A DNA stretch of 64,000 nt. Source: Gemmatimonadota bacterium (GTDB taxonomy: Bacteria > Gemmatimonadota > Gemmatimonadetes > Gemmatimonadales > Gemmatimonadaceae). The stretch covers positions 248,001 through 312,000 of the forward strand of contig JADKAQ010000013.1 in NCBI GenBank assembly GCA_016719105.1, in the 5' to 3' direction. Shown here in pieces: positions 56,441 to 64,000 of this stretch. The first letter of the stretch is position 1. Every line of letters begins with the position of its first letter. Under the pieces are notes generated by a model that did no database searches, was not told where the DNA came from, and saw only the letters and a program-made list of their open reading frames with translations. Both the position numbers and the translations under genes were made by a program.

Positions 56441-57760
56441 GTGGAACCGCTTTCGCTGTCATCGCTCGGTAGCCGCCTCGCGGCCGTCGTCGTCCTCGTC
56501 CTGCTCAACGGCTTCTTCGTCATGGCGGAGTTTGCCCTGGTGGGGGCGCGTCGCTCGAAGCTGGCGGCGATGGCCGAGGCCGGGGATCGCGGCGCCCGCC
56601 GGGCACAACGGGCCCTCGCCGACCTCGATCGCTACATCTCGGGGACGCAGCTGGGCATCACCCTGGCTTCGCTCGCGTTAGGGTGGATCGGCGAGCCGGC
56701 GCTGGCCGTGGTGGTCGACCGCATGCTGGCGCAGTTCGGCATCGACGTCCCCCCCGGGATGGCGCACACCGCCGCCGGGACGATCACCGCCTTCGCGATC
56801 ATCACCTTCCTGCACATCGTCCTTGGTGAGCTGGCCCCCAAGTCGGTGGCGCTGGTGATGCCCGAGCGGATCAGCGGGCTCGTGGCCCTCCCGCTCATGG
56901 CCTTCTCGAAGGTCATGTCGCCCTTCATCTGGGTGCTCAACGGGGCCGCCAACTGGTTGTTGCGACTGGCGGGTATCCGCCCGATGTCCGAGGCGCACCA
57001 CGCGCACTCGCCGGAGGAGATCCGCCTCCTCGTGATGCAGGCCCGCGCCGTCGGGACGCTCAACGAGACCGACTCGGCGATGCTCGCCGGCATCTTCGAC
57101 TTTGCCGCCAAGCGCGTGCACGACGTGATGCGCCCACGCACCGAGATCGTCGCCCTGCACGTCGACTCGGACGAGGCCGAAATCGCCGGCATCGTGCGCC
57201 GCGAGCGCTACTCGCGCTATCCGGTGTACGACGAGTCGCTCGACGACATCGTCGGGGTCTTCCTGTCCAAGGACCTCTGGCTGCGCGAGCCCGGTCGCCC
57301 CTTCGTGCTGCGCGAACACCTGCGCGACCCGCTCCTGATCCCCGCGTCACGGTCGGCCGAACGCGTCCTTGACGACCTGCGTCGCACCCGGGCACAGATG
57401 GCCGTCGTCCTCGACGAGTTCGGGGGGACGGCGGGGATCATCACGATGGAAGACCTGATCGAAGAGGTGATCGGCGACATCGCCGACGAGTACGACATGG
57501 CCTCGCGCGACGTGGTCGAGGTGGACGGCGTCCTCGAGCTCTCCGGCTCGCTGTCGCTCGTGGATGTGCGCTCCGACCATCGCCTCCCCATCCCCGAGGG
57601 CGAGTGGACCACACTCGGCGGATACGTCTTCGCGCGCCTGGGGCACGTCCCCAAGCTCGGGGAGCGTGCGTCGTACCCGGGAGGCGAGTTGGAGGTGATG
57701 GCCATGGACAAACGACGCGTAGCTGCTGTGCGCGTACACCGCACCCCTACCCCACGCTGA
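56441..57760 (+). CDS. CNNM/CorC-type membrane protein with CBS domains (hemolysin family)
   Basis: A 439-residue protein with three to four membrane helices (DUF21/CNNM, starting VVVLVLLNGFFVMAEFALVGAR). A CBS pair follows (MRPRTEIVALHVDSDEAEI; AERVLDDLRRTRAQMAVVLDEFGGTAGIITMEDLIEE), then a C-terminal CorC/HlyC domain. It is named after hemolysin C but is thought to be a magnesium/cobalt transporter or regulator. The GTG at 56441 follows a short gap after the methyltransferase gene. Confidence 0.9.
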   Translation: MEPLSLSSLGSRLAAVVVLVLLNGFFVMAEFALVGARRSKLAAMAEAGDRGARRAQRALADLDRYISGTQLGITLASLALGWIGEPALAVVVDRMLAQFGIDVPPGMAHTAAGTITAFAIITFLHIVLGELAPKSVALVMPERISGLVALPLMAFSKVMSPFIWVLNGAANWLLRLAGIRPMSEAHHAHSPEEIRLLVMQARAVGTLNETDSAMLAGIFDFAAKRVHDVMRPRTEIVALHVDSDEAEIAGIVRRERYSRYPVYDESLDDIVGVFLSKDLWLREPGRPFVLREHLRDPLLIPASRSAERVLDDLRRTRAQMAVVLDEFGGTAGIITMEDLIEEVIGDIADEYDMASRDVVEVDGVLELSGSLSLVDVRSDHRLPIPEGEWTTLGGYVFARLGHVPKLGERASYPGGELEVMAMDKRRVAAVRVHRTPTPR

Positions 57761-57770
57761 CGTCCCCCCC

Positions 57771-58343
57771 ATGCCCGCCGCCAAGTCGCCCCGCGATTCG
57801 TCTGCCGCCGCCGCGCGCCCGAAGGCACCGTCGCCAAGGCCGCCCAAGCCGCTCACGCCGCCCAAGTCCCCGAGGCCTGCTGCGCCGCGTGCGCCCCGCC
57901 CCGGCGACGACACCCCCGACGGCGACCTGGTCATCGACGCGCGCCACGTGATCCCGCGCCGCGAACTGTCGGCGCGCGCCTCGCGGGCCGGCGGGGCCGG
58001 CGGACAGCACGTGAACACCTCGTCCACGCGCGTCGAGGTCCTCTGGAACCCCGCCACGTCGCGTGCCCTGGCCGACGACGAGCGGGCCCGCGTGACCGAG
58101 AAGCTGGCCGCGCGTCTCGATGCCGAGGGGCGCGTGCGCGTGGTGGCGAGCGACACCAGGAGCCAGAAGCAGAACCGGGAACTGGCCGAGTTGCGCCTGG
58201 CGGAGCTCGTGAAGCGTGCGCTCGCCGTCCCGCGCAAGCGCAAGGCGACGCGCCCGACGCGCGCCTCGGAGGAGCGGCGGCTCGACGACAAGCGGCGCGA
58301 CTCGCACAAGAAGCAGGAGCGCCGGCAACGGAACTGGGACTGA
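57771..58343 (+). CDS. arfB: alternative ribosome-rescue factor ArfB (YaeJ-like)
   Basis: A 190-residue peptidyl-tRNA hydrolase. The GGQ motif lies in SRAGGAGGQHVNTSSTRVEV, and a basic C-terminal tail (KRKATRPTRASEERRLDDKRRDSHKKQERRQRN) can enter the empty mRNA channel. It frees stalled ribosomes on messages without a stop. The N-terminal 50 residues are an unusual Pro/Ala/Lys-rich extension. It begins 10 bases after the CNNM gene. Confidence 0.9.
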   Translation: MPAAKSPRDSSAAAARPKAPSPRPPKPLTPPKSPRPAAPRAPRPGDDTPDGDLVIDARHVIPRRELSARASRAGGAGGQHVNTSSTRVEVLWNPATSRALADDERARVTEKLAARLDAEGRVRVVASDTRSQKQNRELAELRLAELVKRALAVPRKRKATRPTRASEERRLDDKRRDSHKKQERRQRNWD

Positions 58344-58365
58344 GGCGACGCGGAGGCACGCGCAC

Positions 58366-58831
58366 ATGTGCGGACTCTTCACATCGGCGCCCTTCCACGA
58401 CGACGCGCTCGGTACGTTCGAGCGGTCGGGAGGGCTCTGGGTGGGAGCAGCTGATGCTCGCCCCGCACGGTCGCGTGACGTTGCGGCTGGCCGGCGATCG
58501 CAAGGCGCCCCACCCCGAGGCACTGGCCGCCGCGCGCGCGCTCCCCGCGCGCTACGCGACGGCGCTCCCGGTCATCGCCGCTGCCCTCTTCGAGCATCTC
58601 GAACCGTACCGCGACGCTGAGGCCCCTGGCGACGACGCGGACTGTGACCTCTCGGCGATTGCTGCCGCTGCCGATGTGTGGCCCCGCGTCGCGGTTCCGT
58701 ACGTGACTGTCGACCCCAGCGTTCGCGGCTTCGACGCCGACGTGGCGTACCGTGTGCCGTGGGATGAGGAGCACACGCTGGGGGCGCGCCTGGCAGGGGG
58801 CGCATTGGTGGAGCTCTGCGGGAGCGTCTAG
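58366..58831 (+). pseudogene. small conserved-looking protein with a +1 frameshift
   Basis: An ATG at 58366 opens MCGLFTSAPFHDDALGTFERSGGLW. One base later than expected, at about 58441 in TCTGGGTGGGAG, the reading continues in another frame as WEQLMLAPHGRVTLRLAGDRKAPHPEA and runs to 58831. Joined, they form a sensible protein of about 155 residues in a short beta-then-helix pattern. I recognise the shape of a DUF-type family but cannot name it. The extra G may be a sequence error. It lies 22 bases behind arfB. Confidence 0.5.
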
Positions 58832-58861
58832 GCCGCGTGCCTCACGTCGGGTGACTGCGGA

Positions 58862-60397
58862 TCAGTTCGTCCCCTTCGCACTCCGCGTCGACTGCACGAA
58901 GCGCGCGATGTCCCCCTTGAGCTGCTTGAGCAGCGCCGGATGGATGTACATCATGTGCCCCCCTTCGTAGTACGTGAGCGACACGCGCGCCCGGTACGAC
59001 GGCTCCATCCCCAGGTGGTCGAAGGTGTACTCGGTGGCGGCAAAGGGCGTCGCGAAGTCGTAGTAGCCGTTGGCCACCATCACCTTGAGATACGGATTGC
59101 GCGCCATCGCCGAGCGCAGGTCCTCCACCATGTTGAGGTAGCGATTGCTGTACGGCGCGTAATCCCACGGTTGCACCTGGCCGCTGGTGTAGTACGGCAG
59201 CTCCGACTCCCACTTCAGCTCGCGGCGCACGTAGTCCAGGAAGAGTGCCGTGTACGGACCGCCTAACGCCTGGTTGGACGGATCGTACTCCTGGTCCTCG
59301 CCGGCCGCGTCGGCGTCCACGCCGGTGTAGCGCCCGTCGAGCCGACCGATGTGCACACCGCGGTCACGCAGCAGCTCCTTCCGGAAGCGCTGGTCGCTCA
59401 CCCGCAGGTTGGCGCGCTCGATGAACGCCGGGTCGAGTCCCGAATAGCGCGCGACCTTCCGCACGATGGCGGCGCGCTCCTCGCCTTGCAGGCGCGTCCC
59501 CTTCACCAGCGCCGACAGATACTCGCCAAAGGCGAACGCCCGCGATTCGGCGACCGCCTGCTCGAGCCCCTTGGCCTGCAGGTCGGCTGGCAGCTTCCGG
59601 TGATACCACGCCGAGGCGGTGAACGAGGGGAGGAAGTTGGCGTACGGGTAGTCGTTCCCCGGCACGTATCCCTTCGACTGGTAGTCGAGTACCGACGACA
59701 CGAGGACGATCCCGTTGAGCTCCATCCCGTGCCGGTTCTGCAACTCGGCGGAGAGCCCGGCAGAGCGCATCGTGCCATACGACTCGCCCAGCAGGTACTT
59801 GGGCGACGGCCAGCGATTGAACCTGGTGGTGAAGAGCCGGATGAACTCGGCCACCGATTGCACGTCGCCGCGCACGCCGAGGAATGGACGCGGGTCTTCC
59901 CCTTCCACGGCGCGCGAGTAGCCCGTCTGCACGGGGTCGATCAGCACGACGTCGGTCACGTCGAGCGGCGACTCTTCGTTGTCGACGAGCGTGTAGGGGG
60001 GCGCCGGCTGGAAACCGTCGGTCGCCATCTGCACGCGCTTGGGCCCCATGAGCCCCATGTGCAGCCAGATGGACGGAGAGCCTGGTCCGCCGTTGTAGGT
60101 GTACGTGATGGGGCGCGCCTTCATATCCTCGCCGTCCTTGCGATAGTACGTGAAGAAGATCTGGGCGCGCGGTTTGCCCGCCGCCGAGCGCAGCACCAGC
60201 CGCCCGACCGTCGCGGTATAGCGGATCTCGGCCCCTCCGATGCGCGCCACGTGCGAGGTCTCGACGAAACGTTCGGCGGTGTCGGCCGCCGCTGGCCGTG
60301 CGGGAACGGCGGCGGTCGCGGCGGCCGGCGCCGACGGGCGCGCCTGGGCCCCAAGGCTGCCGGCAAGGAGGAGCGAACAGACGGCGGTGCGCATCAT
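58862..60397 (-). CDS. S10-family serine carboxypeptidase, exported
   Basis: A 511-residue protein with an N-terminal signal peptide (MMRTAVCSLLLAGSLGAQA). Serine carboxypeptidase blocks are present: TYNGGPGSPSIWLHMGLMGPK (oxyanion region), GESYGTMRS with nucleophile Ser206, an Asp region near VMVANGYYDFATPF and a His in EGGHMMY. The substrate is unknown. It is transcribed towards the previous plus-strand gene and away from the next one, so it is probably monocistronic. Confidence 0.88.
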   Translation of the reverse strand: MMRTAVCSLLLAGSLGAQARPSAPAAATAAVPARPAAADTAERFVETSHVARIGGAEIRYTATVGRLVLRSAAGKPRAQIFFTYYRKDGEDMKARPITYTYNGGPGSPSIWLHMGLMGPKRVQMATDGFQPAPPYTLVDNEESPLDVTDVVLIDPVQTGYSRAVEGEDPRPFLGVRGDVQSVAEFIRLFTTRFNRWPSPKYLLGESYGTMRSAGLSAELQNRHGMELNGIVLVSSVLDYQSKGYVPGNDYPYANFLPSFTASAWYHRKLPADLQAKGLEQAVAESRAFAFGEYLSALVKGTRLQGEERAAIVRKVARYSGLDPAFIERANLRVSDQRFRKELLRDRGVHIGRLDGRYTGVDADAAGEDQEYDPSNQALGGPYTALFLDYVRRELKWESELPYYTSGQVQPWDYAPYSNRYLNMVEDLRSAMARNPYLKVMVANGYYDFATPFAATEYTFDHLGMEPSYRARVSLTYYEGGHMMYIHPALLKQLKGDIARFVQSTRSAKGTN

Positions 60398-60540
60398 CGT
60401 GGGAAGACGAGAGTTTGGGGGGCGAGCCGACGGACGGTGGCTCGTCGAGGGTTACGTGCGGCGCCCGTGCGCTGTTGGAGCCTGTCGACCGGGCAAGAAA
60501 CGTCAAGCCGCACGACACGGCAGGCGACATATTGGCGGCC

Positions 60541-60954
60541 ATGAAATCCACGCGTGTTCGCTGGCCCGCCGCCCTGGCCGGGGCCATCATCGCCGAGGTC
60601 GCACAGGTGGCAGCGGCCTTCGCATGGGTCGCCATCTACAGCTACGCCATCAATCCCGGGCAGCCGGTCGCGACCTACGAACACTACGCGCAGCTGTCGG
60701 GGCCTTGGGTCTCCGTCGTGGCGGGGGGGCCGATCTTCTACCTCGCGAGCCGACGGGTGGCGAAGAACACCCCGACCGCGCTCGCCCTCTTCGGCATCTT
60801 CTTCGTGCTCGATCTCGGGCTCCTGCTCGCCTCGTCGCAGAACGGCACCGCGGCCCCGTGGGCGATGGCGTCGCTGAGCTACTCCACCAAGCTCGTTGCG
60901 TGTTACCTCGGCGGTGCCCACGCGCAGCGCGCAGGTGGGGGCGCGATCGCTTGA
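60541..60954 (+). CDS. small membrane protein, four helices
   Basis: I do not recognise this 137-residue protein. It has four hydrophobic segments (ALAGAIIAEVAQVAAAFAWVAI, SVVAGGPIFYLASR, ALALFGIFFVLDLGLLLASS, then a shorter terminal one) and positively charged ends. Its TGA overlaps the start region of the AraC-type gene, so it may be regulated by or work with it. The start is the ATG at 60541, about 140 bases from the divergent carboxypeptidase. Confidence 0.7.
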   Translation: MKSTRVRWPAALAGAIIAEVAQVAAAFAWVAIYSYAINPGQPVATYEHYAQLSGPWVSVVAGGPIFYLASRRVAKNTPTALALFGIFFVLDLGLLLASSQNGTAAPWAMASLSYSTKLVACYLGGAHAQRAGGGAIA

Positions 60955-60956
60955 GC

Positions 60957-61883
60957 GTGCGTCGGCGCGATGAAACGCCCGAGCGATCGTCCGGACGATT
61001 CGTCGAGCTGCTGCCGTTGCTCGTTCACATCCAGGCGCACCTCGAAGACGATCTCGACCTGACCACGCTCGCACGACACGCGGGGCACTCTCCGTCGCAT
61101 CTGCATCGGGTATTCAGCGCTGCCGTCGGCGAAACGCCGCGGCAGTACGTGTCGCGCCTTCGACTGGAGCGTGCGGCGTTCCGCCTGCTCGTACACGACG
61201 CCAGCATCCTCTCCATCGCGCTGGACTGCGGCTTCGACCGGCACGAGACGTTCACCCGGGCCTTTCGGCGACGATTTCATCGAACGCCGAGCGAGTACCG
61301 CACCTGGGCGCAGCGCCACGTCATCGCCCGTGCGGCCGTCGACCGTTCGCCCCCGCAGCGTTCGTCACCGGCGCGCGAGCCGGCGCATCCCGACGCCTTC
61401 GCGCTCTCCACCACCACGGTGCGTCGCCTGCGTCCGGTGCACCTCGCGTTCGTGCGGCACCTCGGCCCTTACGAAGCCGTGCCGGACACGATCTTCGAGG
61501 CGCTGGAACGGTGGGCCACGCGCGTTCGGCTGCGGGGGCCGCGTATCTGGATGGGGATTGGCCATGACGCCCCCCTCACCACGCGCGCGAGCCAGCGACG
61601 CTTCGATGCCGCGCTGGTCGTCCCTGCCCCGTTTGCACCTGACGGCCGCGTCGCCTATCAGGCGCTGCCGGGCGGCGACTTCGCCGTGACGACGCATGCC
61701 GGGAGCTTCGACACGCTCCCGGCCGCCTACGCGACGATCTTCCCACGCGTCACGACGCTGCGCGGCTTTGACCTCGTCGGGCTCCCCGCCGTGGAGATCT
61801 ACCATGCCTCGGCGATCCGGACGCGAGACCGGTTGCCGCACACCGACATCTGCTTGCCGGTGCGTCGCCGCGGAGTGCGTTAG
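60957..61883 (+). CDS. AraC-family regulator with GyrI-like effector domain
   Basis: A 308-residue regulator. The N-terminal AraC double helix-turn-helix has LTTLARHAGHSPSHLHRVFSAAVGETPRQYV and LSIALDCGFDRHETFTRAFRRRFHRTPSEYR. The C-terminal 150 residues form a GyrI-like (SOUL/effector-binding) domain (VRRLRPVHLAFVRHLGPYEAVPDTIFEAL). Such proteins often sense small molecules, as in the Rob and BmrR-related families. The start is a GTG at 60957; a TTG at 60951 also fits. It overlaps the membrane protein by a few bases. Confidence 0.85.
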   Translation: MRRRDETPERSSGRFVELLPLLVHIQAHLEDDLDLTTLARHAGHSPSHLHRVFSAAVGETPRQYVSRLRLERAAFRLLVHDASILSIALDCGFDRHETFTRAFRRRFHRTPSEYRTWAQRHVIARAAVDRSPPQRSSPAREPAHPDAFALSTTTVRRLRPVHLAFVRHLGPYEAVPDTIFEALERWATRVRLRGPRIWMGIGHDAPLTTRASQRRFDAALVVPAPFAPDGRVAYQALPGGDFAVTTHAGSFDTLPAAYATIFPRVTTLRGFDLVGLPAVEIYHASAIRTRDRLPHTDICLPVRRRGVR

Positions 61884-61950
61884 GCCGTCCGCCGGCGTTG
61901 ATCGAGAGTGAACTGAACCGCCCAGAACGCGGCGGCTCCCCAGCGTCCCC

Positions 61951-61979
61951 TTGCACGCCAGCGTTCCATCTTGTACACT
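61951..61979 (+). promoter_or_regulatory. promoter of the ArsR-SRPBCC-hydrolase operon
   Basis: TTGCAC (61951-61956), a 17-base spacer and TACACT (61974-61979). Transcription is expected to start at about 61986-61987, the A of the ATG, so the message would be leaderless or nearly so. The -10 box is directly next to the operator palindrome. Confidence 0.6.
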
Positions 61980-61996
61980 GAACCATATGGTTCAGT
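61977..61996 (+). promoter_or_regulatory. 20-bp palindromic operator over the ArsR start codon
   Basis: ACTGAACCATATGGTTCAGT is perfectly self-complementary and includes the ATG of the regulator (61987-61989) and the edge of the -10 box. This is the expected place for autorepression by a dimeric ArsR-type protein. Confidence 0.75.
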
Positions 61997-62352
61997 TTCA
62001 CCAGGCCAACTTCGATGCTGCGTTCGGCGCCCTCTCGGACGCCACCCGACGCGGTGTCCTGGAGCAACTCGGGCGTGCGGACGCGTCGATCTCGGCGCTT
62101 GCCCAGCGGTTCCAGATGACCCTCACGGGCATGAAGAAGCATGTCGACGTGCTGGAGCAGGCGGGGCTCGTCACCACGGAGAAGGTCGGACGGGTACGCA
62201 TCTGCCGGCTCGGCCGATGCGGTTTGCAGGAAGAGGCGGAGTGGATCGAACGGTACCGCCAGCTCTGGAGCGAACGCTTTGACGAGTTGGACCGGGTTGT
62301 GGGGAACCTGAAACGAGAGGAACGCGACGATGGACGAACGAAAAGACGGTGA
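61987..62352 (+). CDS. ArsR-family transcriptional regulator
   Basis: A 121-residue winged-helix protein. ALSDATRRGVLEQLGRADASISALAQRFQMTLTGMKKHVDVLEQAGLVTTEKVGRVRICRL is the ArsR fold, of the metal-independent group (no CXC metal motif in the helix). Such regulators are typically paired with an SRPBCC gene, as here. The ATG is inside the palindromic operator. It overlaps the next gene by 23 bases. Confidence 0.9.
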   Translation: MVQFHQANFDAAFGALSDATRRGVLEQLGRADASISALAQRFQMTLTGMKKHVDVLEQAGLVTTEKVGRVRICRLGRCGLQEEAEWIERYRQLWSERFDELDRVVGNLKREERDDGRTKRR

Positions 62353-62842
62353 CGGCGCCCCAACCCAGGAGCGGCCCACGGTGGAACGAAGGGGCGAGCG
62401 CGAACTCGTCGTCACGCGAACCATCAACGGTCCGGCGCGCCTCGTGTTCGAGGCCTTTACCAAGGCCGAACTCTTCAGGCAGTGGTGGGTGCCCAGATCG
62501 TTTGGTCTGAGCATGCTGTCCTGCGTGATGGATGTTCGTGTGGGAGGCGAGTACCGAGTGGTCTTTCCCTACGAGGATTCGACCATGGAGTTCTTCGGCA
62601 CGTACGTGGAAGTGGTCCCCGATTCGCGTCTCGTGTGGACCAACGAGGAAAGCGATGGCGGCGTGACCGTCACGACGGTGACGTTCGATGAAGTCGACGG
62701 CAGAACGGTGGTGGCGGTGCACGATCTCTATCCCTCGAAGGACGCGGCCGATGCCGCCGCCGGATCTACCGGCGCGATGCCTGAGGCGCTCGAACAACTC
62801 GACGAACTGCTCGTCGGCCTGGGATCGACAAACGCGGAATGA
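62330..62842 (+). CDS. SRPBCC (AHSA1/START-like) domain protein
   Basis: A 170-residue protein beginning with a charged tail and then ELVVTRTINGPARLVFEAFTKAELFRQWWVP. This is the entry to the SRPBCC helix-grip fold that binds hydrophobic ligands. FFGTYVEVVPDSRLVWTN and the terminal helix complete it. It is probably the effector-related partner of the ArsR regulator. It overlaps the hydrolase start (ATGA). Confidence 0.88.
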   Translation: MDERKDGDGAPTQERPTVERRGERELVVTRTINGPARLVFEAFTKAELFRQWWVPRSFGLSMLSCVMDVRVGGEYRVVFPYEDSTMEFFGTYVEVVPDSRLVWTNEESDGGVTVTTVTFDEVDGRTVVAVHDLYPSKDAADAAAGSTGAMPEALEQLDELLVGLGSTNAE

Positions 62843-63723
62843 GTGCGCGACGTACACACAGGGCGGTCATACTCGTCGCCGCGGTCTGCGCCGCGGCCGC
62901 ACACGCCACGATCGCGGGAGCACAAGCCATGCGCACGCCTGACACCAAGGGCCATGCCAAGGTCAACGGCGTCGAGCTGTACTACGAGATCCACGGGGAT
63001 GGTCCACCCCTCGTGATGCTGCATGGAGGGGTCACGCCGTCCGAGATGTTCGGTGCACCGTTGACCGAGATGGCCAAGACGCACCGCGTCATCGCGCCGC
63101 ATGCTCGGGGACACGGCTTGAGCAAGGACACGAGCCGCCCGTGGTCGCACGATGTCTTCGCCGACGACGTCGCCGCGCTGCTGCGGCATCTCGGCATCAC
63201 CAAGGCGAGTGTGATGGGGTACTCGAGTGGTGGAGACGTGGCGCTGCAGGTCGCCATCCGCCATCCCGAACTGGTCGACAAGCTGATCGTGATCGCGGCC
63301 GGCTTTCGCTCGGACGGCTACTACCCGGAGGTACTGCAGGCCTTCGCCCAGATGCCCGCGGCGGCACCGATGATTGCGGCCGAGGTGGCCAAGTCGCCGC
63401 TTGCCACGCTCTATCCGTCGGTGAACTGGGAGACCGTGTTCAGGAAGACGGGTGAACTGGCGAATCACAGCTACGACTGGTCGGCCTCCGTGGCTGGCAT
63501 CAAGGCACCGACGCTGCTCGTCTTTGCGGATGCCGACGCGATTCGCCCCGAGCACATGGCGGAGTTCTACAAGCTGTTAGGCGGCGGACAGCGTGACGCG
63601 GGCATTGATGGATCGCTGCGATCTGCCAGCCGGTTGGCGATCGTTCCGAACACGACCCACATGAACCTCCTCGGCGCTCCAAGTGTCATGCAGTTCGCCA
63701 CGGAGTTCCTGAAGTCGCCGTAA
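62839..63723 (+). CDS. alpha/beta hydrolase with signal peptide
   Basis: A 294-residue enzyme. After an N-terminal signal sequence (VILVAAVCAAAAHATIAGAQA) it has the oxyanion HG in VMLHGGVTP, nucleophile Ser129 in GYSSGGDV, Asp in VFADADAIRPEH and His in PNTTHMNLLG. It ends the ArsR-SRPBCC operon. A signal peptide is unusual for the third gene of such an operon, whose members are mostly cytosolic. Confidence 0.85.
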   Translation: MSARRTHRAVILVAAVCAAAAHATIAGAQAMRTPDTKGHAKVNGVELYYEIHGDGPPLVMLHGGVTPSEMFGAPLTEMAKTHRVIAPHARGHGLSKDTSRPWSHDVFADDVAALLRHLGITKASVMGYSSGGDVALQVAIRHPELVDKLIVIAAGFRSDGYYPEVLQAFAQMPAAAPMIAAEVAKSPLATLYPSVNWETVFRKTGELANHSYDWSASVAGIKAPTLLVFADADAIRPEHMAEFYKLLGGGQRDAGIDGSLRSASRLAIVPNTTHMNLLGAPSVMQFATEFLKSP

Positions 63724-63744
63724 CGCGCTCCGTACGCCGTGCCC

Positions 63745-63777
63745 CACGCTCGGCAGATGCATGGGATGTCGAGCGTG
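63745..63777 (+). terminator. terminator behind the hydrolase
   Basis: CACGCTCG (63745-63752) pairs with CGAGCGTG (63770-63777), and inner pairs extend the stem. ACGCGTTT follows. It lies about 20 bases after the stop. Confidence 0.5.
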
Positions 63778-63883
63778 ACGCGTTTGCCGATCCGCGTACC
63801 GCTCCAGCGAGCGCGGATGTGCGCGAAGCCGCCGCCGGCGTCGCGGTGCGCGTTAGGTTTGGGAGCTTCCCCCCTCACTCGCC

Positions 63884-64000
63884 ATGACCACCTACTGCGA
63901 CGTCGCGCGTGGACACGAGTTCCACGGCCCCTACCACGACCGGGAGTACGGCTTTCCCATTGCCGACGACGACCGCCTGTTCGAGCGCCTGATGCTCGAG
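63884..64000 (+). CDS. tag: DNA-3-methyladenine glycosylase I, N-terminal part
   Basis: Only the first 39 codons are inside the window, from the ATG at 63884: MTTYCDVARGHEFHGPYHD, then REYGFPIADDDRLFERLMLE. The early Cys and the HGPYHDxEYGFP motif are characteristic of Tag-type glycosylases, which remove 3-methyladenine from DNA. The rest lies beyond the window. Confidence 0.85.
   Translation, partial: MTTYCDVARGHEFHGPYHDREYGFPIADDDRLFERLMLE

Noticed and set aside
61977..61996. The operator palindrome as a transcription terminator
   Set aside because: It contains the start codon of the downstream gene and lies directly behind a -10 box, so an operator role is more likely.

Overview
The window is about 70% GC, with tightly packed genes and GTG/TTG starts. 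It carries a large winged-helix/BTAD/AAA regulator, several exported or lipidated enzymes, a complete type IV pilus cluster, and a housekeeping block in the order aroC-aroK-smg-topA-trmFO-xerC-hslV-hslU. I infer an environmental Gram-negative-type bacterium, most likely Gemmatimonadota. This rests on composition, gene content and signal-peptide-bearing ATP synthase subunits, not on a marker gene. No rRNA, tRNA, CRISPR array, transposase or phage gene was seen.

Layout. 1-9 kb: an S9 peptidase end, a YbdD-type small protein, an alpha/beta hydrolase, a GNAT-DinB fusion, an MFS transporter, an M20 peptidase, an FAD monooxygenase, and a cupin plus sugar nucleotidyltransferase pair. 9.2-12.6 kb: the membrane (Fo) half of an ATP synthase operon (atpZ-atpI-atpB-atpE-atpF-atpH, minus strand); the F1 genes are absent. 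12.8-20.4 kb: a BsuPI-type lipoprotein, a MoxR ATPase, a frameshifted BTAD/AAA regulator, an HD-GYP protein and an unknown protein; about 16.8-19.5 kb is visibly poorer in GC. 20.5-27.3 kb: a sigma-54 activator, mogA, gcvT, argF and a hybrid histidine kinase. 27.3-36.6 kb: the minus-strand housekeeping block. 36.7-55.4 kb: the pilus region on the minus strand, which holds pilS-pilR, two GT39 membrane glycosyltransferases and a GT2 enzyme, pilA, three minor-pilin/PilX-like genes, and pilMNOPQ with a beta-propeller lipoprotein. 55.5-64 kb: an exported methyltransferase, a CNNM/CBS protein, ArfB, an S10 carboxypeptidase, an AraC-type regulator, an ArsR-SRPBCC-hydrolase operon and the start of a 3-methyladenine glycosylase gene.

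How the parts may work together. pilSR probably controls pilA. The GT2 and GT39 genes between pilR and pilA look like a lipid-linked-sugar O-glycosylation set for the Ser/Thr-rich pilin. pilMNOPQ builds the inner-membrane alignment complex and the secretin. The ArsR operon has a recognisable promoter, a near-leaderless start and a 20-bp palindromic operator on the start codon.

Three signals are not explained by genes. The heptamer GTTAGGC occurs 34 times and is strongly co-oriented with transcription. A GAAGACGG-armed intergenic repeat sits inside three operons. G/C homopolymer tracts coincide with frameshifts.
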